Source: [Candidatus Thermochlorobacteriaceae] bacterium GBChlB | Lineage (GTDB): Bacteria; Bacteroidota; Chlorobiia; Chlorobiales; Thermochlorobacteraceae | NCBI GenBank assembly: GCA_000724175.1 | Contig: JPGV01000033.1 | Location: 1-51,504, forward strand | Direction: 5' to 3' | Length of the DNA stretch: 51,504 nucleotides | Shown: positions 9,601 to 17,624 of the stretch, in pieces | Layout of the letters: every line of letters begins with the position of its first letter | How positions within the stretch are numbered: position 1 is the first letter of the stretch | Notes under the pieces: generated by a model | Told to the model about the DNA's origin: nothing | The model's input: only the letters and a program-made list of their open reading frames with translations | Databases searched by the model: none | Translations under genes and position numbers: made by a program

Positions 9601-9932
9601 TAGTAGATGTAAAAATATCGATTGACCGCATAGTTCGGGTGGAACGCCAAGCCTAAGAGTCCGCGCTCGTCGTTTGTGCCGGGATTTTGCGGCACAATGC
9701 GCGTGCTCATGTCCAAAAAGAGCGTCCGCGTCGAGACCCCGCTTTGATTTTGGAACACATAAATTCTTCCCGATTTTTCAACGACGAACAAGCGGTTCGT
9801 GCCATCGGGCGATGCCACCAACTCGACCGGTATCGAGAAACTGGGCAGCGACGGAAAGGCGTCGGTGTAGCCGACCTGCGCCAGCGTTGTAGAAGCAGCT
9901 AATAGGAGACAGAGCACCGCGAGTTTTTTCAT
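6693..9932 (-). CDS. T9SS-secreted glucose/sorbosone dehydrogenase-like protein with propeller repeats
   Basis: This is a 1079-residue secreted protein. A signal peptide (MKKLAVLCLLLAAS...LAQ) supports the ATG at 9932. Residues ~25-390 form a PQQ-type glucose/sorbosone dehydrogenase propeller (LLGLAFHPNY, NHNGGKIAFG, SIGDGGGGGDPQN, GKMLRIDVDGDD). Residues ~410-735 hold about seven repeats of 43-47 residues with consensus WxALGxG...V.AIA..G.DVYVGGxFT.AGG...NNIARWN. Then come Ig/Fn3-like regions and a C-terminal T9SS type A sorting domain from ~997 (LLQNYPNPFNPTT ... GSGVYIYQL ... KKMMLVK), so the protein should cross the outer membrane by the type IX system and be attached or released. It precedes and overlaps the exported RidA-like gene. 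The sugar or other substrate of the dehydrogenase-like domain is not evident. Confidence 0.92.
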   Translation of the reverse strand: MKKLAVLCLLLAASTTLAQVGYTDAFPSLPSFSIPVELVASPDGTNRLFVVEKSGRIYVFQNQSGVSTRTLFLDMSTRIVPQNPGTNDERGLLGLAFHPNYAVNRYFYIYYTRDTVIASVGTRMKMTLSRFEAKPSNPNEALSTSEVRLLQFVKNQNNSNHNGGKIAFGTDGFLYASIGDGGGGGDPQNNAQNRNNLFGKMLRIDVDGDDFPLDGDRNYRIPATNPFATGGGSPEIFAWGIRNMWRFSFDDVTGRLIGGDVGQNAFEEINLIENGKNYGWRKYEGNGVFNASDPVPANPSATFPILTYGRSQGVSITGGHVYRGTAVPSLDGLYLYADYAFGNVWALNLNTLSNTLLFNTSGINVSGFGVDQNNELYFIGYNNGRIYRFTNSAPPPSGQTVAGIGVWSAMNNGVSGIVRAIAVSGSDVYVGGNFATANGITVNNIARWNPASGWSALGSGVSGTVNSIAISGSDVYVGGSFATASGTTVNNIARWNGTTWNALGTGTDGYVSSIAVNPNNGNMVIGGSFTTAGGAAVNNIAQWNGTAWSDLQGGANNEVRAVAFNAAGELFAGGNFTQAGTTPANNIARWNGVSWNTLGVGTDAIVNAIAVMQNGDVIVGGNFTNAGGTSANRLARWTPASGWSALGSGASSTVIALATSDNDVLAAGAFTTVGGIAVNYLARWNSATGWSALGQNTDVGASGVMNAIATSGRTAFAGGNGITIGGITSNYVSQCALPSAAATVPVGTGDSQPSFAGTSVSINFTGVSSAGSVTVQRYDDAPQNPTGVVGNVSPYRFVIDQTGLGSFNATVRFNRTQIPNDGIFNPQTVRVYRRPTLGTGTFSLLTNAFDSAAPDEVRAMTNTFSEFVFGGDGDNPLPVELTEFRGRTVERGIELTWKTASERNNAGFVILRSSRSRTQPATPLTEIASFRFSPELKGNGTTTSATSYAFLDGGVETGNIYTYKLRSYDLDGTVHDHAQTVSIEVREPVQAKVYEYALLQNYPNPFNPTTVIPFTMKAAGAATLTIYDMLGRAVARQTIQARLGRNEYRFEGSELGSGVYIYQLQANGFVQTKKMMLVK
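7730..8712 (-). repeat. Tandem coding repeats (about 130-141 bp units) inside the secreted propeller gene
   Basis: The part of the gene coding for the second propeller is built of about seven tandem units. Two adjacent units around 8450-8720 are close to identical at DNA level: CGCGCGATGTTATTGACGGT and CGACATACACATCGCTGCCCG each recur 141 bp apart. Older units have diverged and lost two to four codons. This points to recent duplication within the gene. Confidence 0.8.
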
Positions 9933-10044
9933 TGGAACTACCGAAGGTTTCGATTTGCGAGATAATTGCAGGTTATGCAATCAACCGTGAACCCGAAGTG
10001 ATTTAATTCACAGCAGACCGGCGTAAAAAACCAAACGGCTTTAT

Positions 10045-12927
10045 TTACTTCACAAGCAACATCTGTTTCGTCTCTACAAATTCTTGCGCTCCCGACGAGC
10101 GAGCCAGCGCACTCGATGGGCGAACAGACAGCCGATAAAAATACGCACCGCTCGCCAGGTTCTGCGGTCTGAACTCGACCTGATACAGCCCTGCCGCTTG
10201 CCTTGTCTTTACAAGCGTCTGCACTTCTCTGCCCAACACATCGAATACTTTTAGCACCACCTCGCCATCGACAGGCAATTGATAGCTGATGATGGTCGAC
10301 GGGTTAAATGGATTCGGATAGTTTTGCGCCAATCGATACGAGGCAATTGTTTGCGCCTTATCGTTTGCCGTTGAAAGGGGCGTGCGCGTGAGCGCAGGAA
10401 GATTCGCCGCAGTGATGCTCGCAGTATAGACGCCGTTGCCGTGCGTGGCAACCGCCACCAGCCCATCCGATTCACGCGCTTTAATCATATCAATAACGAC
10501 GTTGCCAATCGTCGACGCGCCTTGCTGAATCCACTGCGTTCGTGCGCTGTCGAGCCGCGCCGTTGCGTAAAGTCCTGTCGTTGTTCCCGCCAAAAAAACG
10601 GTTTGGGTTCCGACGGGCAGCATTTCCACCCATTTGACAGCGGGGCCGTTGCCCGTGCCGTCCGGATTTTGTTCCAAGTTGCCGCTCACGGGCGTCCAAC
10701 TTGCGCCGCCGTTTTCGGTAAAGTAAATGCTGATGATGTTGTAGTTCGAGAGCGAGACCATTACACGGTCGGCGTTGCGCGGGTCAAGGGCAATTGCACT
10801 CACATAGCCGATGTTCTGCCCTTGTGCATTTTTCGGAAAATTCGTTCCAGTGATTTCTCTCGGCGATTCCGTCGAGACGTCGGCGTTGTCGAGTCGATAC
10901 ACTCTGCCGTTTTGAGTGCCGTAATACAGTCGGTTTGCTGGTGTCTTCGAGACGGCAAGTGCGGTTACATTCGCCGAGTTGATGTTGCGCAATGAATCCC
11001 ACCGCTGCGATGCGCCGCTTTGATTTAAAACTCGATTGCGCCAAACGACGGTGCCGCCCGCAAGGAACATGGCGTTGCTGTTGTTCGGGTCTAAGACAAA
11101 GGGGGTAATGAACAAAAATCCGCCGGCGCTAGGCGGACGCACAGAGGTTCGACCGAACACGTTTCCGCTTGCGTCAATTGTTTGTCGCACCACATTGCCT
11201 TCCTGAGACGAGACATAATACGCCGTTTTGCCGCTGGCAATCTCGCAGTAGCCCCCGTCGCCGCCGTTGATTTCACGCCACGCAGCCGTTTGGGAGACGG
11301 CGTTTACGAAATGCGTGCCGTTGTCCTGCATTCCGCCGATGATTACATTATCGTTTGGCGTTGTCGGGTCAATGGCGATGGAATAGAACTGCGTCGTCAG
11401 ATAGCCGTTAGATAAATCGTCCCATGCGACGCTTGACGCAAGACAGTTATTGGTTCGGCTTACACCGCCGTCGTGCGAGGAAATCAGCACGTTTGGATTT
11501 GACGGCAGAAATGCGAGTCCGTGTTGGTCAGGGTGGTGATTTGCGTAAATCGAGACGTTGTTTGCCGTTGCATAGCCGCCCACCCAAGTTGTATTGTTTC
11601 GCGTGCTGAATCCGTCGGTCGAGCGATAGAGATTCGTGCCGCCAATAAAGACGACGTTTTCATCGTTGGGCTTGACTTTAACGATGAGATTATACGAGGC
11701 TTGCGAGTTGAAATTGCCGACTGCGCCACCGAAGTCGGGCAAGTTTGCCGAGAGATTTTCCCAACGTCCGCCTGCGCCTGTGCCATCGCCTGAAAGGTAG
11801 GTATATCGCCAGAGGCTGCACCAATCGGGCGCGTCGCCGCCGTAGCCGCCTGCAAACCCGCTGTTCGGCGTGTTGCCCAAAAAGTAAACCACATTGGGAT
11901 TGGAGGGCGAAATGCCAATGACAAAACGGTTGTAGACGCTTGGAAATGTGGGCGGCGTGATGTTCGTCCAAGCAATGCCGTCGGTCGAGCGCCACAGTCC
12001 GCGAGAAGCTGCGGTAACCACCGTTGTGCTACTTGTTGCTTGGCTCATGGCAGCATAAACAACGCCGTTAGGTGCGACCGCGACGTCGGTAAAGCGCGAT
12101 GCATTCGCCGCCGTTGCAAATGTTCCGCCTTGCGGCAACACCACTTGCCATGTATTGCCGCCGTCGACGCTACGATGAACCGCGCCGATGGTTGCCACAT
12201 AGAGTTCATCTTCCGAGGCATTAGCCACATCGAGCGCAATGTTCCAAGTCCAATCAAAATAATTATCGAAGGCTTGCGGGACGTCAGTAAAGGTAGATGG
12301 TAAGCGCGCCCATGTTCTGCCGCCGTCGGTGGATTTAAAGATGCCGTCGCCACGAAAGACGCCGTCGCCAATGGCTCTGCCAGCGCTGTTGCCGCGCAGT
12401 TCGCCCGTGCCATAATACCACACGTTGCTTTTTCCAGCCCGCGTATCTTGTGCAATGCAACTGACGCTGTGCAGTTGGTCGGGCGTAGTTACTTTCGTCC
12501 ATGACGCGCCGCGATTTTCGGTGCGCCACAGTCCGCCAGAGACGCCTCCGGCAAGGTAGATGTTCTCATTGCTGACATCAATTGCCAATGCCCTTGTTCT
12601 GCCACCGACGTTCCACGGTCCGCGAGAGCGCCACTGCACCTCTTGCTGAACGGCTTGAAGTGAGAAGTCTCCGCGCCGACGTGCCTCTGCCCTCCGCTCA
12701 CCATCGTTTGGCAGCGCGGCGGTGTATTCAAGCTCCTTGCGCCGAATGTTCGGCGGCAGTTTCCCAGTGCGCGGGTCAATGAGTTTCGAAAGTTCCCACT
12801 CGGCGCGTTTTTCAGGGTTCTCGCGTTTTTCAGGGACATCTTTTCGCGTCAGTCTTTCTGACGCCAGAACTATCGTTACCACGCCGATTGCCGCAAGTGT
12901 CCATCTTATCCAAACGTGATTTTTCAT
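10045..12927 (-). CDS. T9SS-secreted BNR/Asp-box (sortilin-like) beta-propeller protein
   Basis: The protein has 960 residues from the ATG at 12927, which lies 2 bp after the ybaB stop. The N-terminus has one hydrophobic segment (WTLAAIGVVTIVLAS) serving as signal peptide or anchor, then a charged linker. Residues ~85-830 contain repeated propeller blades with Asp-box-like motifs (LWRTENRGASWTKV, IFKSTDGGRTWARL, VHRSVDGGNTWQVV, LWRSTDGIAWTNI, YFTENGGASWTPV), as in sialidase/sortilin/VPS10-like proteins. A T9SS type A sorting domain closes the protein (~865-960, LAQNYPNPFNPSTII ... LASGAYFYRL ... KQMLLVK). Such proteins are often annotated as glycosyl hydrolases, but no catalytic residues can be assigned; binding or adhesion on the cell surface is as likely. 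The next gene of the series begins 112 bp downstream. Confidence 0.9.
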   Translation of the reverse strand: MKNHVWIRWTLAAIGVVTIVLASERLTRKDVPEKRENPEKRAEWELSKLIDPRTGKLPPNIRRKELEYTAALPNDGERRAEARRRGDFSLQAVQQEVQWRSRGPWNVGGRTRALAIDVSNENIYLAGGVSGGLWRTENRGASWTKVTTPDQLHSVSCIAQDTRAGKSNVWYYGTGELRGNSAGRAIGDGVFRGDGIFKSTDGGRTWARLPSTFTDVPQAFDNYFDWTWNIALDVANASEDELYVATIGAVHRSVDGGNTWQVVLPQGGTFATAANASRFTDVAVAPNGVVYAAMSQATSSTTVVTAASRGLWRSTDGIAWTNITPPTFPSVYNRFVIGISPSNPNVVYFLGNTPNSGFAGGYGGDAPDWCSLWRYTYLSGDGTGAGGRWENLSANLPDFGGAVGNFNSQASYNLIVKVKPNDENVVFIGGTNLYRSTDGFSTRNNTTWVGGYATANNVSIYANHHPDQHGLAFLPSNPNVLISSHDGGVSRTNNCLASSVAWDDLSNGYLTTQFYSIAIDPTTPNDNVIIGGMQDNGTHFVNAVSQTAAWREINGGDGGYCEIASGKTAYYVSSQEGNVVRQTIDASGNVFGRTSVRPPSAGGFLFITPFVLDPNNSNAMFLAGGTVVWRNRVLNQSGASQRWDSLRNINSANVTALAVSKTPANRLYYGTQNGRVYRLDNADVSTESPREITGTNFPKNAQGQNIGYVSAIALDPRNADRVMVSLSNYNIISIYFTENGGASWTPVSGNLEQNPDGTGNGPAVKWVEMLPVGTQTVFLAGTTTGLYATARLDSARTQWIQQGASTIGNVVIDMIKARESDGLVAVATHGNGVYTASITAANLPALTRTPLSTANDKAQTIASYRLAQNYPNPFNPSTIISYQLPVDGEVVLKVFDVLGREVQTLVKTRQAAGLYQVEFRPQNLASGAYFYRLSVRPSSALARSSGAQEFVETKQMLLVK

Positions 12928-12929
12928 CC

Positions 12930-13277
12930 TCAACTGCCGAGATTAAGGTCTTTGAGAAAATCCATGCCGCCGCCTTGCATCAATCCGCCGGTTATTTTCA
13001 CCATTTCTTCTTGCGCAACACGCGTTGACTCCTCGAGCGCTTTATTGACGGCAGCGACAATAAGGTCTTGCGCCATATCGACCTCTTCGGGCTTCAAGAG
13101 GTCTTTTTCAATATCAATTTTTAAGATGCGTTGCTTGCCATTGGCGACGACTTTGACCATCCCGCCGCCCGCTTCGCCTGACACGGTAATTTTTTCAAGC
13201 TCGCGTTGGACTTCTTCCATTTTTTGGCTCATTTGTTGAACTTGCTTCAACATTCCTGCCATGTCTTTGAGTTGCAT
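12930..13277 (-). CDS. YbaB/EbfC family nucleoid-associated protein
   Basis: This is a 115-residue DNA-binding protein of the YbaB/EbfC family, which forms tweezer-like dimers that coat the nucleoid. It shows the family's N-terminal coiled helix ([19 protein letters not shown]), the central [19 protein letters not shown] strand segment, and the [17 protein letters not shown] helix, ending with a Gly/Met-rich tail. In many bacteria it follows dnaX and precedes recR; here neither is adjacent, and instead it heads a series whose next member, two base pairs on, encodes a T9SS-secreted propeller. Length and motifs are typical. Confidence 0.95.
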   Translation of the reverse strand: MQLKDMAGMLKQVQQMSQKMEEVQRELEKITVSGEAGGGMVKVVANGKQRILKIDIEKDLLKPEEVDMAQDLIVAAVNKALEESTRVAQEEMVKITGGLMQGGGMDFLKDLNLGS

Positions 13278-13310
13278 AAGAAATGATGTTAGCTATTTAA
13301 GAGATAAATT

Positions 13311-13617
13311 TAGTCATTGGTCATAGCCTTCGCTGATGTTCGCCGACATAGAATCCGCCGCTCTGACCAACTGCAATCCTATCGAACGCTTGCTGAATAG
13401 GTCAAATGTTTCTGTTGTTTTCCAAACGGTTTCTCCAATATTCATTGCCAACTGGTAGACTTTCAAATCGTCCAGTTTGTCCTCATCGTCGTTTTCGCTT
13501 CTTGCTACCCTCTCTTTTTGCTGCTTTTTCTTTCACCTTTTCATTCTCTTTACCCATTTCCTTCAATTTACTTTAACCTATCTCAAACAAACATCTCTTC
13601 CCGATGACCAATGACTA
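13311..13617. mobile_element. Small element with perfect 14-bp inverted ends carrying a broken four-helix-bundle gene
   Basis: TAGTCATTGGTCAT at 13311-13324 and its exact reverse complement at 13604-13617 bound a 307-bp segment; the match extends to 17 of 18 bases outward (AATNTAG...). Between them lies a degraded gene of the four-helix-bundle (23S rRNA intervening-sequence/S23) family. The right end supplies the TAG stop codon of the phosphohexomutase gene and the left end supplies the truncating stop of the four-helix-bundle gene. The segment fills nearly the whole gap between ybaB and the mutase gene. That it is mobile is inferred from the inverted ends and from the known insertion habit of this gene family inside rRNA; no transposase or clear target duplication was seen. 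Confidence 0.55.
13314..13557 (-). pseudogene. Four-helix-bundle (S23/IVS-type) protein, frameshifted and truncated
   Basis: Reading from the ATG at 13557 (preceded by GAAGGAA) gives a Lys-rich MGKENEKVKEKAAK start that stops near 13486. One frame over, without its own start codon, the sequence continues DKLDDLKVYQLAMNIGETVW, then FSKRSIGLQLVRAADSMSAN and ISEGYDQ, then stop. DLKVYQLAM, QLVRAADS and NISEGY are hallmarks of the four-helix-bundle family encoded by 23S rRNA intervening sequences and by free-standing loci. Normal members run about 115-130 residues; this one ends right after the EGY motif, exactly inside the left inverted repeat. So there are two lesions: a one-base frameshift and loss of the 3' half. 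Family assignment is firm despite the short length. Confidence 0.75.
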
Positions 13618-15048
13618 GATTAACCCTTTCGCAAACCCAATCACGTCATTCACACGCTGCTCCGAACTTGCTTCGGCGTAGAACCGCACGACGGGCTCGG
13701 TGCCGCTAAACCGAACTAAGAGCCAACTGCCGTCGTTGCATATCAGTTTTACGCCATCACGTCTGTCCACTCTTGCCACCGATGTTCCTGCCACGTGTGT
13801 TGGCGTGTCGTTTTGAAGTTTGGCGAGCAGGGCATTTTTCTTTTCGTCTGTCAGTTTCAAGTTTTCGCGTATGGTGTAGAAATGCCCGTATGTGTCATAA
13901 AGCATTTGCAGATACTTTGAAAGCGGCTGCTTGGTTCGCGCCGTAATTTCAACAAAGAGCAAGCACGCCAAGATACCGTCCTTTTCGGGAATGTGCTGAT
14001 AGACCGACAGTCCATTGGATTCTTCGCCGCCCACAATCATATCTTCGCGCATCATGATTTCGCCGATGTATTTGAACCCGACCGGCACGTCGTAGAGTTT
14101 CACGCCCTCTTTCTCGGCAATGGCATCGATAAGGTGCGTCGTCGCCAATGTTCTGACCACACAGCCTTTCCACTGCGGCTTATGTTTGAGCGCATAATGA
14201 AATAAAATCGCTAAGAGTTGATTGGCTTGCAAATACGTTCCTGTTGAATCAACGACGGCGTATCGGTCGGCATCGCCATCGTTAGCAATGCCAATCACGA
14301 ATTCACCGTTGTCTCCAAGGTATTTGACGCGGGCAATGAGTTCAGGAATGCGGCTTTCCGACGGCTCTGGCGCGCGTCCGCCGAAATAGACATCACGGTT
14401 GGTGTGCATGGCGTCGACAGCGACGCCAAGATTTTTCAAAAACTTATCCGTGTAATCGCGCGCCGTGCCATACATCGCGTCATAGACAACTTGAATTCCC
14501 GACGACGCAATTATGTCCGAGTCTACAATTTCCGCCAACCGCTTCAAATACGGTTCATTTGGATTGATACGTTCAATCATTCCCGACTTCAGGAGGTCGT
14601 CAAACGGCGCGTAAGTGTTCGGAGTTGTTTTGGTTGCGTAAAGCTCCTCGAAGTAGTGCTCGAATTTTTTGGTGATGTCGGGCAAGGCGGGCGCGCCATC
14701 GTCAGTTGAAAATTTCAAGCCTTGATACTCTGGCGGATTATGCGACGCGGTAAAGTTCAGCCCGCCGCCCGCTTGTCGACGCCTGATTTCATAGCTGATA
14801 ACGGGCGTTGGCGTATCGCGCTCACATAAAAAAGCCTTGATGCCATGCGATGCCAATACCTGTGCCGCAAGGTTCGAGAACTCCTCGCCGAGAAACCGCG
14901 TATCGCGTCCAATCACAATGCCTTTCTTCGATAGGTCCGTCTCCTTCAGATAACGAACAATCGCTTCGAGAACGATGATGAGATTATCCACCGTAAATTC
15001 ATCGGCGATAATTGCCCGCCAGCCTGATGTGCCAAATTTAATTTTCAT
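13615..15048 (-). CDS. Phosphoglucomutase/phosphomannomutase (alpha-D-phosphohexomutase)
   Basis: This 477-residue enzyme moves phosphate between C1 and C6 of a hexose, feeding glycogen or nucleotide-sugar synthesis. All four family signatures are visible: the phosphoserine loop NFTASHNPPEYQG (Ser ~102), the metal-binding DGDADR (~257-262), the sugar-specificity loop GGEESNGLSVY and the phosphate-binding RFSGTEPVVRFYAEA near the end. The start MKIKFGTSGWRAI is standard. The sugar-binding loop has GEESNG, typical of PGM/PMM enzymes rather than GlmM (which has GEQSGH), but glucose versus mannose preference cannot be read. Its stop codon TAG lies inside the inverted repeat of the adjoining small element. 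Confidence 0.94.
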   Translation of the reverse strand: MKIKFGTSGWRAIIADEFTVDNLIIVLEAIVRYLKETDLSKKGIVIGRDTRFLGEEFSNLAAQVLASHGIKAFLCERDTPTPVISYEIRRRQAGGGLNFTASHNPPEYQGLKFSTDDGAPALPDITKKFEHYFEELYATKTTPNTYAPFDDLLKSGMIERINPNEPYLKRLAEIVDSDIIASSGIQVVYDAMYGTARDYTDKFLKNLGVAVDAMHTNRDVYFGGRAPEPSESRIPELIARVKYLGDNGEFVIGIANDGDADRYAVVDSTGTYLQANQLLAILFHYALKHKPQWKGCVVRTLATTHLIDAIAEKEGVKLYDVPVGFKYIGEIMMREDMIVGGEESNGLSVYQHIPEKDGILACLLFVEITARTKQPLSKYLQMLYDTYGHFYTIRENLKLTDEKKNALLAKLQNDTPTHVAGTSVARVDRRDGVKLICNDGSWLLVRFSGTEPVVRFYAEASSEQRVNDVIGFAKGLI

Positions 15049-15133
15049 GGTTTTGATGGAATCGTTTTTTGAGACCCCTTTGACTTGATTGGATTAACAA
15101 ACATTAGGCTTCTTGCGAGCGGTGCTTGTTTTG

Positions 15134-15258
15134 GTCATTCCCGCAAGCGTATCGCATCGGGAATCTGTATTGCAAAACCTGCTGTGGTGAAAGACGGCTT
15201 GCAGACACCTGTCTGGCTCCGCCAAAGGCGGACAGATTTGGCGGAAGCCGAAATGACC
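15134..15258. repeat. Dispersed palindromic intergenic repeat, copy C
   Basis: The segment begins GTCATTCCCGCAAGCG...CGGGAATC and ends GAAATGACC, giving inverted outer ends like those of the copy at 5.6 kb. Inside is a strong hairpin at 15212-15236 (TCTGgcTCCGCC-aaa-GGCGGACAGA). It occupies the centre of the 289-bp gap between the transketolase subunit and phosphohexomutase genes. I see no gene in that gap. Confidence 0.55.
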
Positions 15259-15337
15259 ACTCGCAAAGGTCTATTTGCTAAGCTGCATTTTTACATCACG
15301 AGAATTCCACAGGCACAAAGAGTATTTCCATATCTCC

Positions 15338-16300
15338 TCAGCCTTTGCGTTTCAACGCCGCTTTCGCTTTTTGCACGATGTGTTCGGTTGTCAAGCCATA
15401 TTTTTCTAAGAGTTGCAGGTGTGTTCCAGACTCACCGAATTTGTCCATCACCGCGACCGACTCTATCGGCACGGGCAAGGTTCTGGCGCACACGCCTGCG
15501 ACCGCATCGGAAAGCCCACCATTTAATTGATGTTCTTCCGCCGTTACAATCGCGCCCGTCTCTTGTGCTGCTTTCAAAATTGCCGCGTCATCGAGTGGCT
15601 TGATAGTGTGCATGTTCAGCACACGAGCGAAGATATTTTCTGACGCCAATTGATACGCGGCTTGTAATGCTCGCCACACCATTACGCCGCAGGCGATTAT
15701 CGTTAGGTCGTTTCCGTCGTGCAGCTCGATTGCTTTGCCGATGTCAAATGGCTCGTCGTCGCTTGAAAAATCGGGCATTGCTGGGCGACTGAAACGCAAA
15801 TACACTGCGCCTCGATGTTTTGCAACCGCATGGACTGCGCGTTTGGTTTGGCTGAAATCGCACGGCACAACGACCGTCATATTCGGCAGAGAGCGCATCA
15901 AGGCAATGTCTTCCAAAATTTGGTGCGTTGCGCCGTCTTCGCCGAGTGTCAGTCCTGCGTGCGAGGCGCAGATTTTGACGTTCATTTCGGAGTAGCACAC
16001 CGATTGACGAATTTGGTCGAAGCTGCGCCCAGTGGCGAAGTTGGCGAATGTGGCAATGAAGGGAATTTTCCCCGCCGCTGCAAGCCCAGCGCCGATGCCC
16101 GTCATATTGGCTTCCGCAATGCCCGCATTGAAAAAGCGATGGGGATAGGCTTTCTCAAATTTTTTCATGCTGAGCGATTCGGTCAGGTCGGCACAGAGAC
16201 CAACGATGCGCTCGTCTTGCGCGGCCACTTCGAGCAAGGCTTCGCCGAAGCCAGCGCGCGTGGCTTTATCGCCACGCGATTCGTATTTGGATTTAGTCAT
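15338..16300 (-). CDS. Transketolase, C-terminal subunit (split type)
   Basis: The 320-residue protein corresponds to the pyrimidine-binding and C-terminal domains of transketolase, which with the thiamine-diphosphate-binding N-terminal subunit transfers two-carbon units in the pentose phosphate pathway. Visible are the catalytic-Glu region [23 protein letters not shown], the [17 protein letters not shown] segment, [17 protein letters not shown] and the C-terminal [15 protein letters not shown] region. The usual N-terminal partner gene is not beside it: upstream, 11 bp away, is a cyclase gene. The ATG at 16300 is the first sensible start; the frame is open further upstream but the sequence there is the end of the cyclase gene in another frame. 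The partner must be encoded elsewhere. Confidence 0.9.
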   Translation of the reverse strand: MTKSKYESRGDKATRAGFGEALLEVAAQDERIVGLCADLTESLSMKKFEKAYPHRFFNAGIAEANMTGIGAGLAAAGKIPFIATFANFATGRSFDQIRQSVCYSEMNVKICASHAGLTLGEDGATHQILEDIALMRSLPNMTVVVPCDFSQTKRAVHAVAKHRGAVYLRFSRPAMPDFSSDDEPFDIGKAIELHDGNDLTIIACGVMVWRALQAAYQLASENIFARVLNMHTIKPLDDAAILKAAQETGAIVTAEEHQLNGGLSDAVAGVCARTLPVPIESVAVMDKFGESGTHLQLLEKYGLTTEHIVQKAKAALKRKG

Positions 16301-16311
16301 AGCGTTGATGC

Positions 16312-17430
16312 TTAATTCGCCTCGCGCAGTTTGTCGGATTGCGATTCCAACTGCCGTCGAATTTTTTCGGAAACTTTTTGAACCATTGTTGGAAGGTCGT
16401 CTATTTTCTCGGTTTGCTCGACGGCGGTGGCAAGGTATTGATTGCGAATCGGGTCTACCGCCTTCATATCGACCGAGTAGACGTGTCCAAACTTTTTCAC
16501 CAGTGCGGTAATTAAGACGTCGGCGTGGGTTTGTTTGCAAATCTCTAACGCAAGCACTTCGTTGACGCGTCGATTTTTTTCTTTTTTGAGCAACTTCAAT
16601 TCTTCATACATTCGCGGGCGGGTCATCACGGAGAGGTCGGGCGATTCTTCAATCACGGCGCGGCTCTTATCGCCTAACTGAATCTCCAACTGCCTCACAT
16701 CTGTCTCATTCACGAAATCCGTTACGACCACCAGAATCTGCCGTTTCTCGCTTTTGCCCAACATCGTTTGCGACACCACTGCAATAAGCACCAGACACGC
16801 CAGCGCGGCAAGCGCCATCGTGCGCGTCCGCCTTTGTTTAACGACAAAGCGCAGCCGTGCAAGCACATTTGCAATGTTCAGCGGCTCAACGGTTTTCGGC
16901 TCGACTTTGTAAATCGCCACATCAGTTTTGATGTTCTTCAATTCGCCTTTGCCGAGTTTGGTAAAGCTCGCGTCAATTTTATTCTGCACCTGCCGAAACA
17001 CGTCTTCCGATACAGCAATGCCGCCCGGCTCAGCAGTGGCTTCAACGCGCGAGGCGATATTGACGCCGTCACCGTAGACATCGCCTTGCCGATGCACCAC
17101 GTCGCCTAAGTGAATGCCGATGCGAATTTTGATTTGCACTGTTTCAGGAGACGCCGCGTTGTATTCCGAGAGCGTGTGTTGAGTTTCCAGCGCGCACAGC
17201 ACGGCGTTAAGCGTGTTGTCGAAAGAGACCAAAAATGAATCGCCGATAGTTTTGACAATCACGCCGTTGTGTTTTTCGAACATCGGCCTGAGCAAGCGCC
17301 GATGCTCTTCCAATAGCTCGAGGGCAAGCCGCTCGTTTTTTTGTGTAAGCGAACTGTAGCCGACCATGTCCGTGAACATAATCGCCGAGAGCCGTCGTTG
17401 TTCGCCTTGCACGATGAGTTCTGCCGCCAT
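16312..17430 (-). CDS. Class III adenylate/guanylate cyclase with membrane anchor and TolB/FlgO-like tail
   Basis: This 372-residue protein has an N-terminal class III nucleotide cyclase domain (~8-180): [15 protein letters not shown] with metal Asp ~21, [14 protein letters not shown] with Lys ~60 and metal Asp ~64, and the transition-state pair in [11 protein letters not shown] (Asn ~124, Arg ~128). The catalytic set appears complete, so it should make cAMP (or cGMP). One transmembrane segment follows (~205-223), then a C-terminal domain (~230-355: [12 protein letters not shown] ... [10 protein letters not shown] ... YSVDMKAVD) resembling the TolB-N/FlgO/CsgG-like fold, probably in the periplasm. 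The ATG at 17430 was chosen over a TTG further upstream. Sensing envelope conditions and reporting by cyclic nucleotide is a plausible but unproven role. Confidence 0.88.
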   Translation of the reverse strand: MAAELIVQGEQRRLSAIMFTDMVGYSSLTQKNERLALELLEEHRRLLRPMFEKHNGVIVKTIGDSFLVSFDNTLNAVLCALETQHTLSEYNAASPETVQIKIRIGIHLGDVVHRQGDVYGDGVNIASRVEATAEPGGIAVSEDVFRQVQNKIDASFTKLGKGELKNIKTDVAIYKVEPKTVEPLNIANVLARLRFVVKQRRTRTMALAALACLVLIAVVSQTMLGKSEKRQILVVVTDFVNETDVRQLEIQLGDKSRAVIEESPDLSVMTRPRMYEELKLLKKEKNRRVNEVLALEICKQTHADVLITALVKKFGHVYSVDMKAVDPIRNQYLATAVEQTEKIDDLPTMVQKVSEKIRRQLESQSDKLREAN

Positions 17431-17578
17431 AAACGTTTCGAAAAATCCACGTTTGCCGTTTTGGCAATTTACATAAAGATACGCGAGATTCGTCGTCTGC
17501 GAAACGACAAGATTCAATCAGTAAAAGCCGTCTAAGATGACACACACTCAATCTGATACGAACCATGACTTTAAACGC

Positions 17579-17605
17579 CAGAGGGCGGTTCTGCTCCGCC
17601 CTCTG
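17579..17605 (-). terminator. Likely terminator hairpin after pepA
   Basis: CAGAGGGCGG pairs perfectly with CCGCCCTCTG across a 7-nt loop, 20 bp beyond the pepA stop codon. On the minus strand the stem is followed only by GCGTTT, a weak T-tract, so termination efficiency is uncertain. Confidence 0.5.
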
Positions 17606-17624
17606 AACTCTAATGCGTCGACGC

